From the NCBI RefSeq assembly GCF_002260845.1, contig NZ_BEDT01000005.1, positions 62,001-126,000 on the forward strand: a stretch of DNA of 64,000 bases. The letters are read 5' to 3'. This stretch comes from Pseudolactococcus reticulitermitis. Its GTDB lineage: Bacteria; Bacillota; Bacilli; Lactobacillales; Streptococcaceae. The notes below the pieces were generated by a model. That model ran no database searches. It had not been told where the DNA came from and saw only the letters and a program-made list of their open reading frames with translations. The translations under genes and the position numbers were made by a program. Shown here piece after piece: positions 56,153 to 64,000 of this stretch (positions are counted from its first letter, which is position 1; every line of letters begins with the position of its first letter).

Positions 56153-56551
56153 ATGATACGGTTGAAAAAATTGTCTTTTTATAACTTTTTCCCTTTGTTT
56201 TCTATTGTCAGTCTATTCTTTATTAGATTTATAGAGCTAGACTATCCTACTAGAGAGGCGCAAATGTTCAGATGGTATTTATATTTTAATATGCTGTTTC
56301 CATCTTTCTATTTGTTTCTTGTAGCCTATCTAGTTCCTTTATTTATTTCATTAAAATGCGCCAAAAATGTTACTCGTATATTAAAGTTGTGCTGTTTTTT
56401 GCTTATCGTTGCTTATATTGTTGTTAGTTTATCTTTTTTCCTGATAAAAAAAGATCCTGATTTATTGCCACAAAAAATAGATATTATGATAGGGGTTTTA
56501 GGGGGAGTACTCTTGGGTGTCGCATCTACAAGTTCAGATGAATTAAGTTAG
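56153..56551 (+). CDS. Four-helix membrane protein, unknown
   Basis: The 132-residue protein has four hydrophobic segments (FFPLFSIVSLFFIRFI, YFNMLFPSFYLFLVAYLV, CCFLLIVAYIVVSLSFFL, IMIGVLGGVLLGVAS). AAGGAGG precedes the ATG. It shares the cre-controlled promoter with the secreted protein gene 14 bases downstream, so the two may work together. I recognise no family. Confidence 0.7.
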   Translation: MIRLKKLSFYNFFPLFSIVSLFFIRFIELDYPTREAQMFRWYLYFNMLFPSFYLFLVAYLVPLFISLKCAKNVTRILKLCCFLLIVAYIVVSLSFFLIKKDPDLLPQKIDIMIGVLGGVLLGVASTSSDELS

Positions 56552-56565
56552 AAAAGAGGAATGTT

Positions 56566-57240
56566 ATGAAAAAGGTCATAATGCTACTGCTTTCTTTGGT
56601 TTTGATAACAACTTTTACGATAAATATTCACGCTGAAGAAGCAACTAATTCTAAAAATACAATCTCACCACCAAAGTATTCAGTACAGATTACAAATACT
56701 GAAACTGGTGAGCAGAAACAAATCTTTGTAAATAAAAATGATGTTAAAGTTACCAAAAATGAAGTAACGCCAATTGAGGGAATGATTCAAGGTTACTCTG
56801 CATCTATTTATAATAATGATAAAGTTTACACTGAATATCTAGAAATTGAACTAGGAAAAGAGCTTGCCGAATCATTTGGCTTAAAAGTAACAAATGAGAG
56901 TGGTTCAGCTACAAAAGATAGTGATGTTAGAGTTACTGCAGGTTTGACATATTCGACTAATGCTAGTAATAATACAGTGAAAATCCATAATGCTTTTGGT
57001 TCAACTGTGAATAAAGGATACTATTACGTCCAAAAGAGAGCGTTTTATTGGCGTAATCCTGGGAGTGGGAATTTTTCTCATTTACTACCTTCTTCAGCAT
57101 CATGGAACTATTCGGTAAGTGACTCGTGGGGGACATACAGTAGCTCTCTTCAACCTTATGCTATAACGGAGGCAACGGTCAGAGTATCAGGGATGGACGG
57201 AGAAAGAGTGATAAGTGTCACTTATTATTTATCAGCTTAA
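56566..57240 (+). CDS. Secreted protein, unknown
   Basis: The 224-residue protein has a signal peptide (KKVIMLLLSLVLITTFTINIHA, cleavage after HAEE or HA). The mature part is polar and beta-rich, with an aromatic C-terminal half (YYYVQKRAFYWRNPGSGNF, WNYSVSDSWGTYSSSL). No LPxTG anchor or catalytic motif is visible. It is released or surface-associated and likely repressed by CcpA when sugar is plentiful. Secreted bacteriocin-like or surface-binding roles are possible but unsupported. Confidence 0.7.
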   Translation: MKKVIMLLLSLVLITTFTINIHAEEATNSKNTISPPKYSVQITNTETGEQKQIFVNKNDVKVTKNEVTPIEGMIQGYSASIYNNDKVYTEYLEIELGKELAESFGLKVTNESGSATKDSDVRVTAGLTYSTNASNNTVKIHNAFGSTVNKGYYYVQKRAFYWRNPGSGNFSHLLPSSASWNYSVSDSWGTYSSSLQPYAITEATVRVSGMDGERVISVTYYLSA

Positions 57241-57280
57241 CAAATTATGAGTTATCCCCTAAAATGTTTATTAATAATAC

Positions 57281-57316
57281 ACTCCCACATCTTTCTCAAG
57301 AAGTGGGAGTTTTTAT
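57281..57316 (+). terminator. Terminator after secreted protein gene
   Basis: ACTCCCAC (57281-57288) pairs with GTGGGAGT (57303-57310), followed by TTTTTA. Confidence 0.85.
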
Positions 57317-57401
57317 ATTTAGACTATAAAGAAAGTCAGTTATATCAATAGAAATGGTATAATGAGTTATTCAGTAAAAAATAGAAATACAAGGTGGACG
57401 C

Positions 57402-58529
57402 ATGTTTAAAAGCTCGAAATTATTTTTTTGGACGATAGAGATACTAGCCGTTGTGGCTTTGATTTGGCTGATGACGCATATCAGTTTTGTCTTCAAGCCA
57501 ATCACAACCTTGTTTTCAATGGTTTTCCTGCCCTTTATCATCGCGGGTTTCTTTTACTATGTCTGTAATCCACTTGTCTCATTTTTAGAGAGGAAATTCA
57601 AGCTCAAACGGATTTGGGGCATCGTACTCGTTTTCATCATCATCATCGGTGGTTTCGTCTTTACTGTGATGTCGCTGGTGCCAAGTATTATCACCCAATT
57701 GTCCGACTTGATTAATGCCTCGGGTAATATCTACCCTGAGTTGCAAAAATGGTTGGAGAAATTATCTGAGAACCCTGCTTTTAGCGAGATTGACTTCAAG
57801 GCCCTGCTTAATAAAGCCAATATCAGCTATATGGACATTCTGCAAAACCTCCTATCTGGCGTGACCCTCAGCGTGTCAAATGTCGTCGCAGTTGTCTCAA
57901 AAATTTTCATGGTCTTGGCTTTAGTGCCTGTCTTACTTTTCTACATGTTGAAAGACGGCAAGGATATGCTGCCGTTTTTGAAAAAAACAGTTTTAAAATC
58001 AGACCGACTGAATATCGTCGGGCTTTTAGATGATATGAATGGTACGATTTCTAAATTTATCAGTGGTGCAGCCATTGATTGTTTGTTTATTTTTGTGACG
58101 GTCTTTATCTCCTATATGATTATCGGCATCCCCTACGCTTTCTTGTTTGCAGCTTTTGCGGCAGTAACGAACCTCATTCCTTACATCGGCCCTTATATCG
58201 GTGTCATACCTGTTGTGCTGACAGTCGCTTTCACGCATCCCATCCAAGCGTTGATTGCTGTCTTGGTCGTGCTGACCTTGCAACAAATTGACGGGAGCAT
58301 CATCTATCCGAAAGTCGTGGGTTCAGCCGTTGAAGTCCATCCTGTGACCATTATGGTACTCATGCTAGTGGTCGGCAGTCTCTATGGCCTTGTCGGCATG
58401 TTAATCGCGGTGCCATTTTATTCACTGGTCAAAGAAATCGTCAAATTTTCATGGCGGCTTTGGGAAAATCATAAAGCGGTGCGACTTGGTACGATTGAAA
58501 ACAAGAAGTATGATATAATAGAGAAATAA
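57402..58529 (+). CDS. AI-2E family transporter
   Basis: The 375-residue protein has about seven hydrophobic segments and the family signature region GIPYAFLFAAFAAVTNLIPYIGPYIGVIP in substance near 245 and GSIIYPKVVGSAVEVHPVTIM in substance near 300. Members range from autoinducer-2 exporters to Na+(Li+)/H+ antiporters, so substrate is open. GGTGGAC precedes the ATG. Confidence 0.85.
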   Translation: MFKSSKLFFWTIEILAVVALIWLMTHISFVFKPITTLFSMVFLPFIIAGFFYYVCNPLVSFLERKFKLKRIWGIVLVFIIIIGGFVFTVMSLVPSIITQLSDLINASGNIYPELQKWLEKLSENPAFSEIDFKALLNKANISYMDILQNLLSGVTLSVSNVVAVVSKIFMVLALVPVLLFYMLKDGKDMLPFLKKTVLKSDRLNIVGLLDDMNGTISKFISGAAIDCLFIFVTVFISYMIIGIPYAFLFAAFAAVTNLIPYIGPYIGVIPVVLTVAFTHPIQALIAVLVVLTLQQIDGSIIYPKVVGSAVEVHPVTIMVLMLVVGSLYGLVGMLIAVPFYSLVKEIVKFSWRLWENHKAVRLGTIENKKYDIIEK

Positions 58530-58604
58530 TGTCTTAACTTGCGATTTGCAAGTATTAGTGGCATTAGATACCGATACTAAAACTACATTGGAGGAACACA
58601 ACTC

Positions 58605-59960
58605 ATGCACCCTGACCCCGAAAGTCAGTCCTTAATATTTCAAATTGGTTTATTGGTCGTTTTGACCATCCTGAATGCCCTCTTTGCAGGTGCCGAAATG
58701 GCGCTAGTATCGACGAGCCGTGCGCGTGTCGAGCAAAGAGCAGAAGAAGGCGATAAGAAGTATCAACAATTGCTTGGTATTTTAAACCAACCAAGTAACT
58801 TTCTGTCAACGATTCAAATCGGGATTACCCTGATTAATATCTTGTCAGGGGCAAGTCTAGCTGATACTTTGGCGTCAAAACTTGCACCTGTTCTGGGCGG
58901 AACGGCGACAGCTAAGAACTTGGCGACAATCATCATTCTTGCCATTTTGACCTATGTATCGATTGTTTTTGGTGAGTTATATCCCAAACGTATCGCGCAA
59001 AATCTTAAAGAAACATATGCCTTAGCGGCGGTGACCCCCCTGAAAATTTTGGGAACCATCATGAGTCCTTTTGTTTGGTTACTCGCCACATCGACGAATA
59101 TTCTCAGTAAATTGACACCGATGACTTTTGATGATGATTCTGAGAACATGACGCGTGATGAGATTGAATACATCCTAAATGCGGATAGTAGTGTCTTGGA
59201 TGAAAATGAGCGTGAGATGTTGGCAGGCGTTTTCAGTTTGGATGAGCTGATGGCGCGTGAGATTATGGTGCCAAGAACGGATGCTTTCATGATTGATATC
59301 AACGAAGACATTCATGATAATATTGCAGATGTTCTCTCGCAAAACTACAGTAGAATTCCTGTTTATATCGATGATAAAGATAAGGTCGTTGGTGTTCTAC
59401 ACACTAAAACGTTACTGAAAAGCGCTTATGAAAAAGGATTTGACAACTTAGATTTACAGTCGATTTTACAGGAACCCCTCTTTGTGCCTGAGACGATTTT
59501 TGTCGATGACCTCTTGCGTGAACTTAAGAAAACGCAAAATCAAATGGCGATTTTGCTTAATGAATATGGTGGTGTTGAGGGGATTGTGACCCTTGAAGAT
59601 CTCTTAGAGGAAATCGTTGGCGAAATTGAAGATGAGTCTGACGTTGCCGAGAAAGACATTTTCAAAATTAATGAGCATATCTTTATCGTTAAAGGTGGCT
59701 TGACGCTGAATGACTTCAACGAGTATTTCGATACCTACCTAGAATCAGATGATGTTGATACCATTGCCGGCTATTTCATGGCGGGGATTGGTGCTATTCC
59801 AGGCGAAAAAGAACAGATTGACTATGATGTTGTGACCGAGAAAGACAACTTGACTTTAACCAGTCTTGAAGTTGAGGGCACACGACTTGTCAAATTACGG
59901 GTCACTTTCCATGATCAAAAAGTTATTGAGACTGATGAGAAGGATAGTGAAGAGAAATAA
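58605..59960 (+). CDS. CNNM/CBS domain membrane protein (HlyC/CorC family)
   Basis: The 451 residues show an N-terminal CNNM membrane domain (about 10-200: LNALFAGAEMALVSTSRARVEQ, then SFLSTIQIGITLI in similar form, GELYPKRIAQN), two CBS domains (about 215-340, MVPRTDAFMIDI and LNEYGGVEGIVTLEDLLEEIVGEI) and a C-terminal CorC_HlyC domain (about 355-440, GGLTLNDFNEYFD, DTIAGYFMAGIGAIP). Members are linked to Mg2+ or other ion export. GGAGGAAC precedes the ATG. Confidence 0.92.
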   Translation: MHPDPESQSLIFQIGLLVVLTILNALFAGAEMALVSTSRARVEQRAEEGDKKYQQLLGILNQPSNFLSTIQIGITLINILSGASLADTLASKLAPVLGGTATAKNLATIIILAILTYVSIVFGELYPKRIAQNLKETYALAAVTPLKILGTIMSPFVWLLATSTNILSKLTPMTFDDDSENMTRDEIEYILNADSSVLDENEREMLAGVFSLDELMAREIMVPRTDAFMIDINEDIHDNIADVLSQNYSRIPVYIDDKDKVVGVLHTKTLLKSAYEKGFDNLDLQSILQEPLFVPETIFVDDLLRELKKTQNQMAILLNEYGGVEGIVTLEDLLEEIVGEIEDESDVAEKDIFKINEHIFIVKGGLTLNDFNEYFDTYLESDDVDTIAGYFMAGIGAIPGEKEQIDYDVVTEKDNLTLTSLEVEGTRLVKLRVTFHDQKVIETDEKDSEEK

Positions 59961-59971
59961 GAACAGGGTGG

Positions 59972-59998
59972 GCGTCTGGGCAGACGCTCATTTTTTTA
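59972..59998 (+). terminator. Terminator after CNNM gene
   Basis: GCGTCTG (59972-59978) pairs with CAGACGC (59981-59987), then a T run. Confidence 0.85.
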
Positions 59999-60083
59999 TG
60001 TTTTAACATAATCGGAAGTGGCAAGATAGTATAACGATACGTGTATTATACTGATTATAACAAGTTGAGAAAAGGGAAATTTA

Positions 60084-61214
60084 ATGCAGGAATTAAGTTA
60101 CATGACGATTATTTTAGGCGCCAGTCTCATTGCCACGGTTATCTCTAGGCGGATTGGCGTTCCGGTCGTCGTCGGTCAGATTTTGATAGGCATTATTTTG
60201 ACGCCCAGTATGTTGGGTGTTATCCATGGCACACATACCTTAGAAATTTTGGCAGAAATCGGCGTCATTTTATTGATGTTTTTGGCTGGGCTTGAAAGTG
60301 ATTTTAGCTTGTTAAAAAAGCATCTGAAACCGAGTCTATTGATTGCGATTTTCAGTGTGCTAGTCCCGCTGTTTGTTTATGCTGGCATGACGACTTATAT
60401 CGGCTATCAATTACCAGTAGCTATTTTTTATGGTCTTGTCTTTTCAGCAACCAGCGTGTCGATTACGGTTGAAGTTTTACAGGAGTATGGTAAGCTATCT
60501 TCTCGAGCAGGGGCAGTCATTTTAGGTGCAGCTGTTGTTGATGATATTTTGGCTGTGTTAGTCCTAAGTTTTTTTATGAGTTCGCAAGAAACTGGCGGAA
60601 ATATTGGTTTGAAAATCGTCATGCAAGTTATCTTCTTAATCTTTCTCTACCTTGCCTTCAAATGGTTGGTCACTTTCATCTTCCGTTTTGTTAGCAAACT
60701 CAATATTTATGGGAAATATACGACTGTTAGTCTTTTGATTTGTTTTATTTTTTCACTTCTCGCTGATTCAGTGGGGATGAGTGCAGTGATTGGCGCATTT
60801 TTTGCAGGTTTGTCGATTGGTCAAACGGACATGGCTGAAAAAATTGAGGCTTCTATTACTAAGATTTCCTATGTCTTTTTCATTCCAATTTTCTTTGTGA
60901 CAATCGCCCTGCCCATTAATTTTTCGAGCGTCTTTGAAAAGCCATTATTTTTAATTGTTTTAATCTCTCTGGCTGTTTTATCAAAATTTATCCCAAGTTA
61001 CCTCGTTTCTCGCGGTTTCAAATTCTCTCAACAAGAAAGTCTATTGATTGGTAGTGGTATGGTTAGCCGTGGGGAAATGGCTTTAATTGTGGCTCAGATA
61101 GGTCTTTCAAGCAAGTTGATTGGCACAAGTGTTTATAGTGAGCTTGTTGTTGTGATTATTTTCTCGACGCTAATTGCACCATTTTTGATAAAAATGACGT
61201 TAGATAAAAGGTAA
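60084..61214 (+). CDS. CPA2-family cation/H+ antiporter
   Basis: The 376-residue protein has about 12 membrane segments with ILGASLIATVISRRIGVPVVVGQILIGII in substance at the N terminus, ILLMFLAGLESDF near 60, GAAVVDDILAVLVL near 148 (paired aspartates of the ion site) and VIGAFFAGLSIGQ near 235. There is no RCK domain, so it is the short NapA/KefB-like form. AAAGGGAAA precedes the ATG and a strong terminator follows. Confidence 0.9.
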   Translation: MQELSYMTIILGASLIATVISRRIGVPVVVGQILIGIILTPSMLGVIHGTHTLEILAEIGVILLMFLAGLESDFSLLKKHLKPSLLIAIFSVLVPLFVYAGMTTYIGYQLPVAIFYGLVFSATSVSITVEVLQEYGKLSSRAGAVILGAAVVDDILAVLVLSFFMSSQETGGNIGLKIVMQVIFLIFLYLAFKWLVTFIFRFVSKLNIYGKYTTVSLLICFIFSLLADSVGMSAVIGAFFAGLSIGQTDMAEKIEASITKISYVFFIPIFFVTIALPINFSSVFEKPLFLIVLISLAVLSKFIPSYLVSRGFKFSQQESLLIGSGMVSRGEMALIVAQIGLSSKLIGTSVYSELVVVIIFSTLIAPFLIKMTLDKR

Positions 61215-61243
61215 TTTAGGCAGTAATTAAAGTTGGAAAACTC

Positions 61244-61287
61244 AAAAATAGTCTAGCAACTCAAATCTGAGCTGCTAGACTATTTTT
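61244..61287. terminator. Bidirectional terminator between antiporter gene and tRNA
   Basis: AAAAATAGTCTAGCA (61244-61258) pairs with TGCTAGACTATTTTT (61273-61287). Confidence 0.9.
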
Positions 61288-61300
61288 GTTTGTATTGTGA

Positions 61301-61383
61301 TGCGGAGAAAGGGATTTGAACCCTCACACCCGTACGGATACATGCACCTGAAGCATGCGCGTCTGCCATTCCGCCACCTCCGC
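61301..61383 (-). tRNA. tRNA-Leu (anticodon CAG)
   Basis: On the minus strand the acceptor GCGGAGG pairs with TCTCCGC (one G-U), with discriminator A. The anticodon arm is CATGC-TTCAGGT-GCATG, giving anticodon CAG, which reads CUG. The variable arm is long, as in class II tRNA-Leu, and GGTTCAAATCC is the T loop. CCA is not encoded. A TATAAT just upstream (near 61399, minus strand) is its promoter. Confidence 0.93.
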
Positions 61384-61492
61384 TCGACTATTTTATTATA
61401 TCAAAAAAATAGAAAAAATGTCGGAAAAACATAGGATATCATTTTCTATTTCCACAATGTGATAAGTTTTGGAAGTTTTTGGCAGAAAATGC

Positions 61493-61540
61493 TTGACAAT
61501 GATTTGTTTTGCTTGTATAATGAACCTGTAAACGATTCCA
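61493..61540 (+). promoter_or_regulatory. Promoter and cre-like box of fru operon
   Basis: TTGACA (61493-61498) and TATAAT (61516-61521) have 17 bases between. TGTAAACGATTCCA (61527-61540), just after the -10, matches the cre consensus at 13 of 14 positions and could block early elongation. Confidence 0.7.
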
Positions 61541-61586
61541 TATCATGCCAATAGAGTTGTTGTACTGAAATGCTAGGAGAATGGCT

Positions 61587-62309
61587 ATGCTAAAAAATGC
61601 GAGAAAACAAAAAATTTTAGACCTTGTGACTCAAAAAGGTTATGTGACTTTGGAGCTGTTGGCACAAGCATTGGACACAAGTGAATCAACGGTCAGACGT
61701 GATTTGACAGAGTTGGATGCTAGCCAGCAACTCAAACGTGTTCATGGTGGTGCGGAAAGTTTGTTCAATCTACGCTATGAAGAAGGTGTGGCTGAAAAAT
61801 CTGTCAAAAACGTGCAAGCCAAACAAATGATTGCCCAACGTGCAGTCAGCCACCTCGACAATGATGATGTTATTTTCATGGATGCCGGTACGACTGTCGC
61901 TATGATGACAGACTATCTCGCGGAGGCAGATAACCTCACCGTGGTCACAAATTCGGTACACACCGCATCGAACTTGATTGATAAAAAGATTAAGACGATT
62001 ATCATCGGTGGTGCAGTTAAGCCAACGACAGAAGCTGTTACAGGTAATTTCGCCGTTCAGCAGTTGGTGACTTTTAACTTTAACAAGGCCTTCATCGGGG
62101 CGAATGGCGTTTCACGTGATGGTGGGATCACAACGGCAGATGAAGAAGAAGCAATGATTAAGCGTTTAGTTTTACAGCAAGCCAAAGAGAAATATATCTT
62201 AGCTGACAGCTCGAAACTCGGTCAAATCTATTTTGCAAAAATCGCAGAATTTGATGATAAGATTAACATGATTACGGAGGAAATTCATGATATACACAGT
62301 AACACTTAA
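61587..62309 (+). CDS. fruR: DeoR-family regulator of fructose operon
   Basis: The 240-residue protein has an N-terminal DeoR helix-turn-helix (KQKILDLVTQKGYVTLELLA, DTSESTVRRDLTELD) and a C-terminal sugar-phosphate sensor domain (MDAGTTVAMMTDYL near 90, GANGVSRDGGITTADEEEA near 175). It should repress fruRKA until fructose 1-phosphate appears. An ATG two codons earlier abuts the TAGGAGA site, so I start six bases after it. It overlaps fruK. Confidence 0.92.
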   Translation: MLKNARKQKILDLVTQKGYVTLELLAQALDTSESTVRRDLTELDASQQLKRVHGGAESLFNLRYEEGVAEKSVKNVQAKQMIAQRAVSHLDNDDVIFMDAGTTVAMMTDYLAEADNLTVVTNSVHTASNLIDKKIKTIIIGGAVKPTTEAVTGNFAVQQLVTFNFNKAFIGANGVSRDGGITTADEEEAMIKRLVLQQAKEKYILADSSKLGQIYFAKIAEFDDKINMITEEIHDIHSNT

Positions 62310-63198
62310 CCCCTCTATCGACTTTTTGGTGCGACTGCCGGAATTCAAGGTTGGTGAAGTGAATCGCATGACTAGCGACGATAAATTCCCAGGTGGTAAA
62401 GGCATCAATGTCTCCCGCATCTTAGCTCGCCTTGGCTCACACTCGACTGCTCTCGGGTTTCTTGGTGGTTTCACTGGTGCTTTTATCAAAGAAAAATTAG
62501 AAGCAGAAGCAATTCAAACAGATTTTGTCAAGATTGCATCAGACACGCGGATCAATGTCAAAATTAAATCAAGTATCGAAAGCGAGATCAATGGTGCAGG
62601 GCCGACAATCTCAGCAGCAGAACAGGATAGTTTCTTTGCTAAACTCGATGTTTTGACCGCTGAAGATATCGTTGTTCTAGCCGGTTCAGCACCTGCAAGT
62701 CTAGGGCAAGATTTCTACCTGGAGGTCATTAACAAAATCAAAGCGCAAGGGGCTGAGTTTGTCATTGACATTGAAGGGGATGTCTTGGTTAAATCTTTGG
62801 CAAACCGCCCCTTGGTTGTCAAACCTAATAACCATGAGCTAGGTGCTATCTACGGTGTCGAGTTCGACGGTGTAGATGATTTAATCCCATACGGGCATAA
62901 GCTTTTGGCTGATGGCGCCCAATACGCCATGATTTCGATGGCTGGCGACGGTGCGCTGTTATTTGCAGATGGTAAAACTTACTTTGCCAAGGCGATTAAA
63001 GGCACGGTTAAAAATTCTGTTGGCGCAGGCGACTCGATGATTGCTGGGTTTGTTGGAGAATTTGCCAAGTCACATGATGCGGTCAAAGCGTTCCGTCAAG
63101 GCGTTGCCTGTGGCACGGCGACAGCTTTCTCAGATGACTTGGCAGCAGCAGATTTTATCCAAGCAATCGCTGAGCAAGTGGTTATTGAAGAACTTTAA
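62287..63198 (+). CDS. fruK: 1-phosphofructokinase
   Basis: This PfkB-family kinase turns fructose 1-phosphate into fructose 1,6-bisphosphate with ATP. The 303-residue protein has YTVTLNPSIDFLVRL at the N terminus, GGKGINVSRILARLG near 38, KPNNHELGAIYG near 180 and the anion hole/catalytic NSVGAGDSMIAGFVGEF near 240. It overlaps fruR by 23 bases and precedes fruA by 33. Confidence 0.94.
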   Translation: MIYTVTLNPSIDFLVRLPEFKVGEVNRMTSDDKFPGGKGINVSRILARLGSHSTALGFLGGFTGAFIKEKLEAEAIQTDFVKIASDTRINVKIKSSIESEINGAGPTISAAEQDSFFAKLDVLTAEDIVVLAGSAPASLGQDFYLEVINKIKAQGAEFVIDIEGDVLVKSLANRPLVVKPNNHELGAIYGVEFDGVDDLIPYGHKLLADGAQYAMISMAGDGALLFADGKTYFAKAIKGTVKNSVGAGDSMIAGFVGEFAKSHDAVKAFRQGVACGTATAFSDDLAAADFIQAIAEQVVIEEL

Positions 63199-63231
63199 TT
63201 CAGTTTATTTTATATTTAGAAAGGTTTTCTT

Positions 63232-64000
63232 ATGAAAATTCAGGACTTATTGCAAAAAAATGCGATGATCTTATCGCTCAAGGCAACCAATAAAGCAGAC
63301 GCCATTTCAGAAATGGTCCAAAAACTCGTTGACACAGGCTATGTCACTGACTTTGAAACGTTTAAATCCGGTATCTTGGCGCGTGAAGCATTGACGACGA
63401 CTGGTCTTGGCGAGGGTATCGCCATGCCGCATAGCAAAAATGCGGCAGTTAAAGAAGCCGTCGTGTTATTTGCTAAGAAAGATGGTGGATTAGACTATGA
63501 ATCATTAGATGGTCAACCGACTGATTTATTCTTTATGATTGCAGCACCGGATGGGGCGAACGACACGCATTTAGCGGCGCTTGCGGAGTTGTCTAAATAT
63601 CTGATGAAAGATAGCTTTGCCGATTTGCTCCGCGCGACAACAACGCCTGAGCAAGTCTTGGCAACATTCGACGAAGCTGAAGCAGCAACAGTCGAAGCAG
63701 CGGTTACAGCGATTAACACTGGTGAAGATTTCGTCGTTGCGGTCACAGCTTGTACGACAGGGATTGCCCACACTTACATGGCTGAAGAAGCCCTTAAAAA
63801 ACAAGCCAAAGTGCTTGGTGTGGCGATTAAGGTCGAAACAAATGGCGCGTCTGGTGTCGGTAACAAATTGACAGCAGACGATATCAAACAAGCCAAAGGT
63901 GTGATTATCGCAGCGGATAAGGCTGTCGAAATGGACCGTTTTGATGGCAAACCCTTGATTTTGAAACCCGTTGCGGCGGGCATTCGTGAACCAGAAAACT
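63232..64000 (+). CDS. fruA: PTS fructose-specific enzyme II (EIIA-EIIB part; 3' end outside window)
   Basis: The frame is open from the ATG to the window end, 256 codons. An EIIA domain (about 1-145) carries the phosphorylated histidine in GEGIAMPHSKN near 67, and an EIIB domain starts near 165 with the cysteine in VTACTTGIAHTYMAEEAL. The EIIC membrane domain would follow. The protein imports fructose as fructose 1-phosphate, feeding fruK. AGAAAGG precedes the start. Confidence 0.94.
   Translation, partial: MKIQDLLQKNAMILSLKATNKADAISEMVQKLVDTGYVTDFETFKSGILAREALTTTGLGEGIAMPHSKNAAVKEAVVLFAKKDGGLDYESLDGQPTDLFFMIAAPDGANDTHLAALAELSKYLMKDSFADLLRATTTPEQVLATFDEAEAATVEAAVTAINTGEDFVVAVTACTTGIAHTYMAEEALKKQAKVLGVAIKVETNGASGVGNKLTADDIKQAKGVIIAADKAVEMDRFDGKPLILKPVAAGIREPEN

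Overview
The window is a low-GC Firmicutes chromosome segment that looks like Streptococcaceae, most likely a Lactococcus or Pseudolactococcus relative. The reasons are: a mutM-recA-spx neighbourhood like that of L. lactis; an agmatine deiminase operon with a membrane-bound LuxR-type regulator; an L-lysine type MurE close to the streptococcal enzyme; an rplU-prp-rpmA operon with an L27 that carries a Prp-cleavable head; Rgg-type regulation; and CcpA (cre) boxes. The genus is an inference from gene content. No search was run.

Layout. 0-10.6 kb is core: flotillin tail, rplU-prp-rpmA with an L21 leader, pepT, a universal stress protein, a CPA1 antiporter, a cysteine desulfurase-thiI pair and a DHA2 exporter. 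10.6-16.4 kb is a visibly AT-rich accessory island. It holds an Rgg regulator, a small peptide gene behind an operator-like inverted repeat, then a tightly overlapping ThiF/E1 - ClpB-like AAA+ - MFS exporter - SAM methyltransferase operon. I read it as an undescribed microcin C / pantocin-like peptide natural product cluster. 16.5-21.4 kb has tyrS, a TraX-family protein and a class A PBP. 21.4-28.9 kb is the agmatine pathway (aguR; aguB-aguD-aguA, then aguC), with a lipoprotein of the phosphatidylserine decarboxylase family inserted before aguC. 28.9-34.7 kb has recF, yaaA, two M16 peptidase-like genes, a RodZ-like protein and pgsA. 34.7-38.9 kb is a T-box controlled hisS and aspS. The T-box leader has been enlarged by two 142-bp copies of a TTAA-bounded inverted-repeat element. 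38.9-40.7 kb has two YitT proteins. 40.7-41.9 kb is a scar region: a restriction-modification remnant, a 22-bp tandem array and a Bacteroidetes-style HU protein. 41.9-51.0 kb is core again (dus, hslO, murE, mutM, recA, spx, tatD, rnmV, rsmA).

51.1-55.4 kb is a second AT-rich accessory island. It is an orphan type VII secretion effector module with a lipase domain at the N terminus and a secretion-type helical region at the C terminus (TslA-like order), two small helper proteins downstream, and duplicated candidate immunity proteins upstream. The duplication left a 23-codon head of a second effector gene. 55.5-64 kb has a GNAT protein, a cre-controlled membrane/secreted pair, an AI-2E family protein, a CNNM/CBS protein, a CPA2 antiporter, tRNA-Leu(CAG), and the fruR-fruK-fruA operon cut by the window end.

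Several non-coding repeats recur: a hairpin plus ribosome-binding-site cassette (four copies), a TTAGGAAAA inverted element (two copies), a 7-bp array before the Rgg gene and the 22-bp array before the HU gene. Family names rest on motifs read by eye; starts were chosen from ribosome binding sites and known family N termini.
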